Shown here piece by piece: positions 47,763-58,772 of a DNA stretch of 64,000 nt. The stretch comes from Diphasiastrum complanatum. Lineage: Eukaryota > Streptophyta > Lycopodiopsida > Lycopodiales > Lycopodiaceae. A program made the position numbers and the translations under genes. The notes beneath the pieces were generated by a model. It was not told where the DNA came from. It saw only the letters and a list, made by a program, of their open reading frames with translations, and searched no databases. Location: contig CM055102.1 in assembly GCA_029204225.1 (NCBI GenBank), positions 49,363,044 to 49,427,043 of the forward strand. Direction: 5' to 3'. Each line of letters starts with the position of its first letter. Within the stretch, counting starts at the first letter, position 1.

Positions 47763-48800
47763 TATTTCTTCAGTCTAGACCCATTAATACGTGTAGGTAA
47801 CAGTTCACCTTCAAGTAATTGAAGTTGTACAGAACCATTTTCAAACACCTCTATGACTTTATACGGTCCAAGCCATCTCATATGGAGTTTTCCAGAAAAC
47901 TTTTGATGTCGACTGTCATATATCAGTGCAAAGTCATCAGCTTTCAGATCACATTTTCTAATATGACTGTCATACTTCCTCTTTCTTTGTTCCTGGATTT
48001 CCTTCGTTCATTTTTGTGAAGTCATAGGAGCTTCAACTAGTTCTTCAATATTAGTCAACCTTTTGTTTATACATTCTGCATTTGTTCGTTGAGCTTGAAT
48101 ACGAAAAGTTTTCACCTCAAATTCAATTGGCAAAATAGGATGCATACCATACGTAAGAAAATATGGTGTCTGCTTCGTCATGATTTTTTCTGTGTTGTGA
48201 TAAGCCCAAAGAACTGATGGTAGTTTCTGATCCCAATCCGTTGCATGTGCAATAGTAATTTTGTTCAGGATCTTACATAAAATTCCATTAGCTCTTTCTG
48301 TCAACCTGTTTGATTTTGGATTATACGGTGTAGTTTTTTTGTGTTTGATCAGAATATAGGTTGTCAGCAACCGTATCGTGTCATTTAGAAAATGTGTACC
48401 TCAGTCACTTACTAGTTCAAGTGGACAACCATATCTTGTGATTATACTTTTGAATAAGAACGTTGCGACAATTTTCGCATCGTTTCGTTTCGTCGGCTCT
48501 GCTTCAATGTTCTTTGTAGCATAATCCGTTGTAACTAGAATATAACGACATTTCATATGTCGAGTCACAGGTTTGATTGGACCGACAAAGTCAATCCCCG
48601 ACTTTTCAAATGGTGCAAGAGGCAAGATTGGTGTCAACGGCCAATTTGTTGCTTTTGTAGGCTTGTCAGATCTCTGGCATGGATCACATAAACGAATAAA
48701 ATTTGATACATCCTTGAACATTGTTGGCCACCAATACTTGGTAGTCCATATCTTATTAACAATATTTTTCAAAGCAAAATGTCCACTAGCATCTTCTGAG
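47763..48800 (-). pseudogene. gypsy integrase
   Basis: The zinc-finger end and core are in the 48772-48401 frame: WTTKYWWPTMFKDVSNFI, CDPCQRSDKPT, FEKSGIDFVGPI (first catalytic Asp), YILVTTDYATKNIEAEP. The next frame (48370-48008) has TPYNPKSNRLTERANGI and WDQKLPSVLWAYHNT. The C-terminal beta-barrel ends in broken frames with WLGPYK-like and RINGSRLKKYYL at about 47790-47765. There is no chromodomain. The stop at 48401 and a frame change separate the second and third catalytic residues. Confidence 0.82.
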
Positions 48801-48802
48801 TG

Positions 48803-49325
48803 TCAGACTTTAACGACCTTTTTAATGTCTTCAGTTTCGAGACATCTTCGTAATTGATGGTCAGCACCAAGCTTGTACAGAACATTGTTAATAGTTGTAT
48901 AAGATGCTACCTTATATTGAAAAACTATCTTTTGCTCTAAATCATAACCATCCGGATATATCAGATCTTTGAGATAAATAAAAATATCAGAATATAGCAA
49001 ATTTGTAGATGAAATCTCGAACAAATGTTCGTCTGGAAAATAATCTTTGATAGGTTCTTCAATTTTTCTCATGCTGAGTTGTGAAAGATAATCAGCATTT
49101 GTATGATACTTTTCTTGGCGAAGTTCTACTTGATAAGTGAATTCCTGCAGAAGTAGAACCCATCGAACAATTCGTCCTAATAGATCTGGTTTATTTACAA
49201 GATACTTAAGAGCATAGTGATCAACATGAAAAATAAATACATATCCCAGCAAATAAAGCCGAAATTCCGTAACAATGAAAATCATTCCAAGAGCTTCTCT
49301 TTTTGTAGCCAAATAATTCTTCTCT
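48803..49325 (-). pseudogene. gypsy RNase H, C-terminal part
   Basis: The frame starts at YLATKREALGMIF and continues with LYLLGYVFIFHVDHYALKYL, RWVLLLQEFTYQVELR and NADYLSQL, the usual RNase H/connection end of Ty3/gypsy (HVDH in place of the more usual TDH). It continues into a tether region with NNVLYKLGADHQLRRCL, which normally precedes the integrase zinc finger. Confidence 0.82.
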
Positions 49326-49329
49326 GATG

Positions 49330-49997
49330 CACTGAGTTGTCAACTCACATAGTAAATGGGATGATCTTTCTTCTGGTCGTCCTTAAGTTCCTAGGAAGGC
49401 AGCAAAAATTAACATAATGATTCATTGAAAAGTCGCTGGAGCGTTACAAAGACCAAAGGGCATTTTGTTGTAGGCATAAGTGCCCCAATCCGTAGTGAAT
49501 GTAGTCTTTGAATGATCCTCCTTCCGAACTCCAACCTGATTGTAACTAGAAAAATCGTCACAGAAATTGTAACGCTCCTGACCAGCAACCTGATCTAAGC
49601 TGGAATCAGTGAAGGGTAGAGGATGATGATCCTTCTTTGTGGCAGCATTGAGTTTGCGAAAATCTTGGCATATTCGTATTTTGCTAGTCTTCTTCTTTGG
49701 GATGACAACAATGGGTGAAACTCATTCACTGCTTAAGATGGGATAGATTATACCTACCTTAAGGTGTTTGTTGAGTTCGTCCTTAACCATGAGAGAGTAC
49801 TTAGGATTGAGACGATATTGTCTTTGTCGAACAGGTACAACATCTTCCTTAAGATCAATACGGTGCTCTCCGAATTCTGCAGGTATACCTTTCAAATCAT
49901 CGAGAGACCAGACAAAAACATCTTGATACTCCTTCAATGATTCAGTGAATTTCGCTAACTTCGATTCTCCAAGTGACTTTGAAACATGCAAGTTCAA
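49330..49997 (-). pseudogene. gypsy reverse transcriptase, partial
   Basis: The 49997-49722 frame has FVWSLDDLKGIPAEFGEHRI and YRLNPKYSLMVKDELNKHL, the entry to Ty3/gypsy reverse transcriptase. Pieces in other frames continue with VSPIVVIPKKKTSKIRICQD, NFCDDFSSYNQVG, TFTTDWGTYAYNKMPFGLCN and APATFQ up to about 49430. The following part with the YVDD box is missing; the reading jumps to RNase H-like sequence at about 49370. This internal deletion and the stops make it inactive. Confidence 0.75.
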
Positions 49998-50033
49998 TTA
50001 GTTCAATAGAATCTGGTAATATGATACCTTCTG

Positions 50034-51325
50034 TCATACTAGCCTTGGTATGGCCATGAATTTTGTGCATGGTTGACTCCATAGATGTTTAATTGTCGTC
50101 AATCTAGTTCTTGTTACCAAATTCATGTTCAGATTCGTCACTCGAATCGTCAAACTCTTTCGAGTTCGTGTCTGCAACATTAATGTCTTCATATGAAACA
50201 TCCGCTTCAGTGTTGCAGACATCGAAGAATTCTTCTTCGTCAGCATTCTCATAACATTCAAAATATTGAACTTCAATGTTAGATGCGTTAGAAAAAACAT
50301 TTTAAGGCATAAGAAGATTTCTCTGATATAAAACTGGTGTTAGACAAAGGCGTTTCACCTTCATATTTGTCCCGACTCTATGTGATTATTTGTTCTGCTG
50401 GCTTACCACGATTATTGGTCTCACCAGTCTGAAATCTTAGCTCTCTATTTTTCCATTGAACACTTGCGTTTGATTGATAAAGCTAGGGTCGTCCAATCAG
50501 CATAGAATAGGATGACAAACCGAGTGGTTTGATAACTATGAAATTCATTGTGAATGGCTTGGCTTGAATGTAAACAGTGACATCCTTCAGTTCTCTAGTA
50601 GGTTTTCCTCATGTCGAATCATCTAATTTGATGTTTCGATGTGTCGGTTGAATGTCAGTCAGCCCCAAAGCATGAGCTGTCTTCTGTTATCATGTTCACG
50701 CTGAAACTAGAGTCAATTGGCACTTTTTCAATCAGGCATCCCGCAATGGTAATATCAATTTCAGGTGCACCGAGGTCACCTAAATCAATAGACAGAACAC
50801 CAGCATCTGGCAAAGAAATTTTTTTCTTCTTTTTCGGGGTAGAAATACCTTTTAGTTTCTTTCTGTAATAAGTGTTATCTGCCAGCAGCTGCTCAAACGT
50901 AATGTTCGGACAAAGAGATCCAATATCAGTCACGATATCATAGTCTTTCGTCTTCGATTTCGAGATTGGCTTATCAGTAACAGCTCTAGACAATTTCGTC
51001 TTTGTGATTTCGTCCTCCCCTTCCTCAAAAGTGACCACCTTTTCTTCAGCAGTTGACTGAATTCAGCATTGATAATTTCTTTTGCCTCTGCTGAGATATA
51101 TTTTGCAAATAACTTTGCAGCATCACGGTCATAGTCGGAGTCATCTTTGAGATCTTCTTTTATCGTAGATTTATTCGTCGCCTTGCTAGAAGATTTCTTC
51201 TTCGAGGATTTTTTGTGCTTCGTCGAAGATTTCTGGTCAGGTTTCGAGGAGCTTTTGCTTCTCGTTGTGACTTTAAATATCTTCTCCATGTCACTTGACC
51301 AGGACTGATCTTCTATCTTCGCCAA
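50034..51325 (-). pseudogene. gypsy linker and aspartic protease, active-site Gly replaced
   Basis: A Ser/Lys-rich linker (51325-50930) precedes a retropepsin-like segment: DLGAPEIDITIAGCLIEKVP, then IDSSFSVNMITED at about 50720-50685. Retropepsins have D-S/T-G here; this copy has Asp-Ser-Ser, so catalysis is unlikely. An acidic segment follows (about 50300-50034) in another frame. Confidence 0.6.
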
Positions 51326-51540
51326 TTTTTCTTCAATAACATCAATTCTCTACACAACAACATCAATCGAAGCTTTCGCTTTCGAGTATGTAGCAGCTGG
51401 TGTTGCTACATACTGATATTTGTGTCACAGCTTCTACGGCTGAGGGAAGTTAGGATACTTGTGACCAGGCTCTCTACAATTCGAGCATAACGATACATAA
51501 CCAATTGGATTTCGTGGCTGAGGACAGTCAGGTGAAAAAT

Positions 51541-52821
51541 GTCTCGCTCTCCACAGTTATAGCAGTTGCCCGGCAATGATTTAGTCGTGGTTTGAGACTT
51601 CGCTGGTCCAACAAATTTAGGAGGATTATGTCTTCTTGGTGCAAACTTGGGTCTGTCCTGCTGGGCTGATGCTGCAGTACCCTGAACATAGTTAGTAGTC
51701 GCATCATTTTGAAAAATAAAAAGTACCTCCTAGGCAGGATCTTCAACATATTTGACATTCACTGTGGTGCAGTCTTCCTTAGTGTGTCCTGAAGCTCCAC
51801 ATTTCATACACCACATTCCTGAGTTGGAAGAAGATGCTTTCGGTCTTTTATCTACAACTTCAGAGATCTGCACTTTCAAGCCATTAAACTTTTTATTAAG
51901 GTCAACCATACTACTCTTCTAAAGCTTTTCAAATTTAGAAGTTGACGATTTATCCTTGACAACTTTTGTGTCATCCTTTCGTTTGGATCACTGTTTATTC
52001 TTTCTCTCTCCTTTGTCAGCTTCTGATTTCGATGAATTGTTGCTTTCAGATTTCGAGCTTGAAGAACTGGTACTTGAATCTGAATCAGAATCTGAATCAT
52101 CCTTGCTGTTAATAGAATCAATCTTCGACTTTCGAGATTTCTTAGTTGATCGTTGCTTTCGTGCTAGTTTCAAGGTCTCAAAATTTTTGGCACTAGCTAT
52201 TACTGCTGCTAAGGAGGTCATGTCCCCTTGTCTGCAATACTGATCAATCTTTGGTGGTAAATCAGCCAAAAACCATTCGATCAGCATATCAACGGGATAT
52301 ACACTGGTTACTTTTCCTATGAGATTTTGAACCTTTCATGTATATTTGCAAATGGATTCTTTACTCTTCTTCTGAACATTGTTCAGACGTCCGAGAATTC
52401 TCGATTTGTAACCGATTTCTCTGAACTGGTTCAAAAATGCATCTTTCAGCAGGTACCAGGTTGCTACATAGCGTGGTTCAACTTGACTGCACCAGATGCA
52501 TGCCTGCTTTCTTAGCAGACCAGGGAAGATTCGTAGTTTGTCAATGTCAGTACCTTTGTTATTCGCATTAGCGATTGACTCGAATTGTGAGACATAGCTA
52601 TCTGCATCGTCGAAAGAAGTCCCTTCAAAATAACCATATTTAATTTTTGATATAGAAGTGAAATGTGCAGCAGGACCCTCCATACCGAAGCTAATTAGGA
52701 GTTCAAGTAACTGGGCAATGATTTTGTCTAGATTTCTTCGACTAGTACTCTCACTTTGTCTTCGTAAAAATTCCTCTCTAAGCTTATGATATCGTTTTAA
52801 TCTAGATTTTCTATCTGACAT
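51541..52821 (-). pseudogene. gypsy gag with zinc knuckles
   Basis: The 52821-52336 frame has the retrotransposon gag core: FEGTSFDDADSYVSQFESI, KLRIFPGLLRKQACIWC and WYLLKDAFLNQF. A frame change leads to MLIEWFLADLPPKIDQYC and a Ser/Asp/Lys-rich linker (52287-51988). Then come the knuckle CMKCGASGHTKEDC (about 51810-51770) and a second, damaged Cys cluster NCYNCGE (about 51560). Stops near 52337, 51990 and 51730 break it. Gag would form the particle and bind RNA. Confidence 0.8.
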
Positions 52822-52875
52822 ACACTAGATATGGAGATGGATTTGTCAGATTTCTTATAACTTTCCTAAACTTTT

Positions 52876-52891
52876 CCCGGCAACGATGCCA
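52876..52891 (-). promoter_or_regulatory. gypsy primer-binding site
   Basis: Minus strand TGGCATCGTTGCCGGG, a few bases from the LTR end, close to the Asp-tRNA-type site TGGCGCCGTTGCCGGG common in plant Tat/Athila elements. Confidence 0.7.
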
Positions 52892-52903
52892 AAATTTGGT
52901 ATA

Positions 52904-54166
52904 TGTCGTACTATACCGAGAAGGTTAATATAGATTTTGTAGCAAATAGTGTCATTCCCACAGAGGACAGTGTTAGAAAGTTATGTTTTTGGTACAATTT
53001 ATGACAAGTGGTGTCAAGTGTTATTCTGGTTCTTGACAGACATTAAAAAGTAACCAGTATTACTTATATTTGAGTGTGTGGTATTGATAATTTTCAAAAT
53101 AACAATCTGGCCTCTATCAAATCGAATGAAACACGTTCTACAGATGAGATGTTATCAGAGTAGTACAACAGTACTACACTCTGGCTGATTAAGGTGTCAA
53201 CAGAGAGTCGAGAAATGTTCGATGTATTCGTGAATGTATAGACTATGAATTAATCGTGTTCGCGAACTGTTCATTTCTAGACAGAAGTCCTCAACAACTA
53301 AAGTCCAAATTAATGGTTAAAGAACACGAATGGTTTTAGAGCACGTTAGAAACTTATGTCAGTGATAATCAGGAAAACAGATCAAAGACTCAATTCTTCA
53401 GACAGGGACTGTCATCTCATATATATACATACAGCTTTATTCAATGATTGTGCTAGACTGTACCAATGATAGTCGTTATTTGAGTGCCGAAAAAAAAGTA
53501 TCTGCGACAAACGAATAAGATAGCTTTAAGACAGTTCTTTAGAGCATGCTTTATGGATACACAACAAATGACTGTAATGAACTAGAGAGTCTCTCTGATC
53601 AGAGAGTAATTTATGTAATGCGTTAGAGATTGTTAGCAGACTCAAGATCACTCACACTCAGCAGTGCGGAGAACAGAGATGAGAGAGAATAACTCACAGA
53701 ACTCTATTCACTTCTTCAATCTCTTACATATGCATAAACTGCTCTCGCTCGATACTCGAGACTGAAGTGTGAAATCAATATATGTTCTACGGGACGAACA
53801 AACACACCTCTAAAACAACAGGTGCGTCGCTCCCACGAAAGGGTCTAGTTAACAATTAGACTAAAAATACGTTCAATTATACCATAAAAGGTATACTTAA
53901 CTACGAGTTAAAGTTACTATAGTTTAACATGTCTTTTCATATCTAGTCGTTTCGTGTGGACGACCTAGTAAAGGTTATCCAAGGCAACGTCTTTGCTATT
54001 ATAGGTCTTGCCCTTAATTACAAGGTAAGTACTTAGGAGATATATTCCCGAAAAATGACTTAGGCCTCTTCATGATTTATACTTAACCAGCTCATATCTT
54101 CATTTTCGAGTATATCATGCCATATTTATGTTGATATTCAATTTTTAACATTAAGGTGGCATCACA
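52904..54166 (-). repeat. gypsy LTR (5' position)
   Basis: In plus view it begins TGTCGTACTATACC and ends GGTGGCATCACA before AGTAT (54167-54171). The primer-binding site adjoins its 52904 side. Confidence 0.9.
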
Positions 54167-54785
54167 AGTATAGTTAGAAAATCATTGAAGACTTCAATAT
54201 GCTTGAATGCAAAGGTGTGCATAGTCCCATGATACTTGGAACGATACTGAGTAAGACAGACTATTTGCAGACTCTCGAAGAAGAGAAACGAATGGCCAAT
54301 ACACCCTATCGAAGGCTAATTGGGTAATTGTTGTATCTTGTAGACAACACCAGACCTGATATAACAATTGTAGTATACAAGCTAAGCCAATTTAATTAGA
54401 ACCCAGAATCATTGCATTTGAAGTTAGCAAAAAGAGTAGTACAATATCTCCAAGAAATGAAAGACTATGGACTGTGTTATTCGAAGGAAGTTGGATTTTG
54501 GATCGAATCTTATAGTGACGCAAGCTGGGCATCTGTGAAGGATGACAACAAAAGTATTTCAGGAGGTTGTACTCTAGCATCTGGCACAGCCATACTTTGG
54601 ATAAGCAAGAAGTGAACAACAGTAGCTCAATCTTCGTGTGAGACCGAATATGTAGCAGCAGCTAAGATTGAGCAGTAGCTCAATCTTCGTGTGAGGCCGA
54701 ATATGTAGCAGCAGCTAAGATGGCAAACGAGCTGATATGGATCAAACAAATGTTGGAAGGATTTGATGAAACTATTTCTGAGTGT
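54167..54785 (+). pseudogene. copia C3 RNase H (downstream of the gypsy insertion)
   Basis: It reads DFNMLECKGVHSPMILGT, RMANTPYRRLIG, LKLAKRVVQYLQEMKDYG and SYSDASWASVKDDNKS (RNase H active-site region), then SCETEYVAAAKI. A 48-bp tandem duplication (54621-54668 and 54674-54721) repeats the SSCETEYVAAAKI coding stretch. Stops at about 54325, 54400 and 54614 break it. It completes the reverse transcriptase cut at 44644. Confidence 0.85.
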
Positions 54786-54855
54786 TCTTGAAGATTATTG
54801 CTTTGCATGTGTTTTCTTGTAAGCAAGGAAGGATGGAGATCCAAGTCTATGGATC

Positions 54856-55830
54856 ATGGTTGAATGCTTATCCACCAAGGAAGGCTACATAGCCTTTACA
54901 CTCTATATCTCAAAGGTGTTCGAGCATGGAGATGTTATTGTTTTTAATGAAGATCTAGTTTCAATCTTTGAAGGGTCCGAGAACACATCATCTTATAATA
55001 CATCACAAGTCATTGCTATGGTGAGTAATCAAGTTGTGATGGGCTCAAGGTTTGAGGAGGAGTATCCTCAACATGCATGTCCAAAGAGATCTCTATCAAT
55101 GTACAAGGCCGAGTCCTTGTGGTTCTTCTTTCAAGAAAAAGAAAGGATAAGTAAAGGTGGTATTCATTCTATTCTACTCACCTATGATTCTCTTTCTTTG
55201 GTTGATGTTGTATCTTGCTTAGTTGAGATTTGTTCATCTCAAAGATCAAGTTAAGACTATTCTAGTTTTGAATGAAGTCTTTAATTTAGAATTGATTCTT
55301 GTCATTGATGACTTGATTATGTTTCCAAAACATCTAGAAAGCAAGATATTGTATCATCATTTGTATACTCTTAAATTGAGTAAGAGCAAGAATGAGTTTA
55401 GGACTCATAGTTTGAAAAACACAATTTTTTCATGTTTTGAGACATATTGTAAACTTCTTTTGAGAGTAAGTGAAACATCCAATGAGGACAGTTACATCCT
55501 TAAGAAAGTATTTAGCCTCAATAAGATCAAGTTAGAGTATGATTTCAAGATTAGATCCATTTTGGATAGAGTTCATACAATTTGGACTAATAAAGCTAGT
55601 GTGCTTAATCTTGATCTATATGATCTTTGTGATCATGATGAGGCTTGGAGGCCTCGAATTTTTCAAAATCTTCTGCAGCCACCTTCATACATGTGGAGTT
55701 CTCAAGCCCAAGATCAAGATCAAGCATGGAGGAGGCATATTGACATAGTGGCGGATTGGTGGAACATTTTTCAAAGGCATTTGGAAAAGATTTCTATCAA
55801 AGAGATCTTATCGTGGATTTGGTAAGTGTG
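54856..55830 (+). pseudogene. copia C6 RNase H end with unassigned 3' ORF
   Basis: The frame opens with VECLSTKEGYIAFTL, a form of the LSTTEAEYIA box near the end of copia RNase H. It runs on for about 130 residues and, after a frame change near 55240, for 190 more (WRPRIFQNLLQPPSYMWSS, AWRRHIDIVADWWNIFQRHL) with no known domain. The purine tract and LTR follow, so this tail belongs to the element. Its acidic, Gln/His-rich end resembles the style of the extra C-terminal part of C1. Join to copia C3 at about 54787. Confidence 0.55.
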
Positions 55831-55932
55831 CTGCTATGATGGATTCTTTGGATCTTCACTTCAAATACAAAACAAAGAATCTACACACAAAGGATCTTCA
55901 TCAACATCAGAAAGATATATTTTAAGAAGGAG

Positions 55933-56790
55933 TGTGAAGAATTGTAAAACATATATATCTTACATACGTTGATTTTGGGGGTTCTACCCATGTAAATTGA
56001 TTGTACATATACAAGATGTGTGAATTGAGCACATATCCTTGTAGAATAGGGCCAGTTTGGGTTAGGTAGATCAAGTTCCATTGACATGCAAAAAGGCTAG
56101 TTGGTCTAGTATGACATGCAACAATGTTCACAATGTCTAGATTGACATGCATGTACATTTACACATGGAAATGGTCTAATATGACCTTGTAGAAACTCGA
56201 GCCATCATAAATGCATTGTGTCCTAAGTTTCCATTGTAACATGCAAGGCATGCAAATATAGTAATGGACACATGCATGCAGTTTTGTATTTGTCTAGTTG
56301 AAAAATTGACATTTGAAAAAAGTAGGTAGAAGTTAGGTGCAATTTCTACATGCAAGTTGTTAGGTGTCAATGTGGTAGTAGTTTACACTTGAATAGGTGT
56401 AGGGAATGCATTGAATGCTAGTAGCACCATGAATTTTGGCTCTCCTATATATGTACATATGGTTCTCATTCATTTCCTATTGTAATCAAACTTTGGTAAG
56501 GTCATAATTCAAAATTGGATATCATTCTATTTTTCTTGTAGTGGTATTCTCTCTCTAACTCAAGATTGGTGTCTTTTTCATACATTATTTTGCTTGTGTA
56601 ATTTCCCTATTTGTGACGAATTAATATAGCTTTGATATGTAGCATTCTAAATTGTGCTCTAGCCTCATATTTGTTGGTAGATTGTAGTATTACTCTGTAG
56701 GTGATCTATGTGCCACCATAAAGCATCGTAAAGATCATTCACACTGTTGTTGTGGTTCCCCACACATGTGAAGTTGCTGGATTTTCCATA
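55933..56790 (+). repeat. LTR of copia C6 (3' LTR; end approximate)
   Basis: The purine-rich AAGAAGGAG is followed by TGTGAAGAATTG, the same start as the C1 LTR. Further on, ACATGCAAGGCATGCA, GGACACATGCATG and AAAGTAGGTAGA recur in the same order in 63170-63740 (C8). The 3' boundary was not resolved. Confidence 0.7.
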
Positions 56791-57179
56791 ATAAGGATGC
56801 TTGAGCTCTCAAATTAGTAGAGTCTCCTCCTCTCAAATAAGCATGGAATGGTTACAAATGGTGCCTTTTTATCTTTCGGGTGGCCCTTGTCCCTTGCTTC
56901 CTATTGGCTACTTGCAAGAGGGTGGGATTGAAATCCACAACCTTCACAATGAGCAACAAAAAGTCTATGGTGTAGGAAGAAACACACTCCACCTACCACC
57001 ATTTGACTTTGACTAGTTTACAAAACTTAGAAAACTTAAGTTAAGCTTAAACTTTGGTCTTTTACATTATTTTTTATTACATGGCCCAAATTCAAGTTTA
57101 TTGCCAAACTTATGCTCATTGGGCCATGGGCTTCAAAGGACAATTGAATCAGATGGCAAATAAAGTCGCATAAGCATCA
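56791..57179. other. non-coding
   Basis: No recognisable gene; a 71-codon open frame at 56801-57016 has no motif. Confidence 0.4.
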
Positions 57180-58440
57180 CAACCTAACCAAGAAGCGGAT
57201 CATGATGCATTCATGACTAGCCATCAAGAAGCATCAAACAACAGCTCTAGGTTTTTGGATTTCGGAGCCACACAACACATGACCAGCCATATCGGCTATT
57301 TTGAGTCCTATACGCATTCCAGTACCAAAAGATATGTTCACTAGGGTGACAATAGCACACAAGCTATCAAAGGTGAAGGCGCAATAAGATTAAGCTTTGC
57401 AACTGATCAATCCAAACTACTTTCAAGTGTCTTGCATGTACCATATCTTTCTACAAATCTGCTCTCTGTAAGCAGAATTACAAATCTAGGACACAAAGTA
57501 GAATTTGAATCCGGTCAATGTAAAGTAGTTGATAGGACAGGAAAGATCCTAGCATTTCAAAGATGCATGGATACTAGTACAGATTAAGTCATTGCTTTTC
57601 TGCCTCTAGTCAAGCTCTTAATACTTCTGTAAAGATCAATAAAAGTTTACTTTGGCATTATAGACTTGGTCAGTTAAATTTTGTTTCTGTATTACATATG
57701 TCTAAGCAATCTATTATTCTTGATCTTGACTATCCAGACGTGAAACTCGAATTACCTGTCTGTCAAGACGGTTTAGTTGGTAAGCAGGCTAGGAAACCAT
57801 TTAGACCAAGCCATCAGCATGCTGCTAGATGATTCTTAGATATTGTACATACAGACAAATGTGGCCCAATGTAGAATGTTTGACTAAAGTATGCAAAGTA
57901 TTTCATCACTTTTATTGATTAATTTTCCAGAAAAACAATGGTGTATTTCATCAAGAAAAAATCAGAAGCTTTCAATTGCTTCAAAATTTTCAAGGAGCAT
58001 GTAGAGAAAGAAATTGATAAGAAAATTAAAGCCCTAAGGTCCAACAATAGTGGAGAATATATCTCTACTGAATTCGAGGAGTACTACCAGAGCCAAGACA
58101 TCGAACAACAATTTATCACTCCCTATTCGCCTCAGTCTAATGACTTAGCCGAATGGAAGAATCTTACCCTCGTCGAGTCATCCAAATGCATCAGCGCTCA
58201 TGAATCTTTATCAAAGAGTTTTTGGGCTGAAGTTGTTTACATCCAGAACAAATGCTCGACCAAGGCCCTCTCAGGCAAAACACCACATGAGGTTTGGACA
58301 GGATCTAAGCCTTTAGTGAAGAACCTATGAGTATTCAGATGCATCGCCTATGCCCAGATCCCGAAGGAGACAAGGAAGAAATTTGACTTCCAAGGTCTCA
58401 AGACCATCCTAATCGGATATACTTCTTCTAACAACACTAT
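57180..58440 (+). pseudogene. copia C7 protease, GAG-pre-integrase and integrase fragment
   Basis: The protease relic FLDFGATQHMTSHIGYF is at about 57255-57305, with Asp-Phe-Gly instead of Asp-Ser-Gly. VLHVPYLSTNLLSVSRITNL follows. A GAG-pre-integrase has LLWHYRLGQLNFVSVLHM. Integrase reads DIVHTDKCGPM, then (57938-58330) GEYISTEFEEYYQ, TPYSPQSNDLAEWKNLTLV and SFWAEVVYIQNKCSTKAL. Stops at about 57342, 57588 and 57830 and the changed protease site show decay. No LTR or reverse transcriptase belongs to this copy. Confidence 0.8.
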
Positions 58441-58772
58441 CTCAATTAATTTTGGACTTTCTCAAAATCCATTTTCAAAATTGGACAAAAGAATTTCAAA
58501 ATAGAATTTAATCACAAAATGACTGAAAACTTTGACAATCACTCCACATAGATGAAGGATTCACAAAAAGCCATCAAACATCACATATACATATCATATA
58601 TTTGAATCAATGCTGCTTAATCAAATAAGAAATGTGCAATGATAGTTTTCAAAATATATGTATCTATTATTTATCAAAAAAGAGCGGTAACAACCCCTAC
58701 CACTTGAGGTGATAACTATATATTTGCCTTTTTGGTACATCATTACAAACTTAACTATGTATGTATACATGT
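58441..58772. other. non-coding
   Basis: AT-rich, no supported feature. Confidence 0.4.

Larger units (their letters stand above)
44640..54171 (-). mobile_element. Ty3/gypsy element inserted in copia C3, TSD AGTAT, internally rearranged
   Basis: Outer limits are 44645 and 54166 with AGTAT on both sides (44640-44644, 54167-54171). On the minus strand it has 5' LTR (54166-52904), primer-binding site, gag, zinc knuckles, protease, reverse transcriptase, RNase H and integrase, then an extra ORF in the env position and a 3' LTR (45979-44645). Integrase after RNase H defines Ty3/gypsy; the primer site and a post-integrase ORF suggest the Tat/Athila side of the family. Between the extra ORF and the 3' LTR lies a piece of copia C3 target DNA (45980-46131), so the 3' part is a recombinant. 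Confidence 0.88.
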
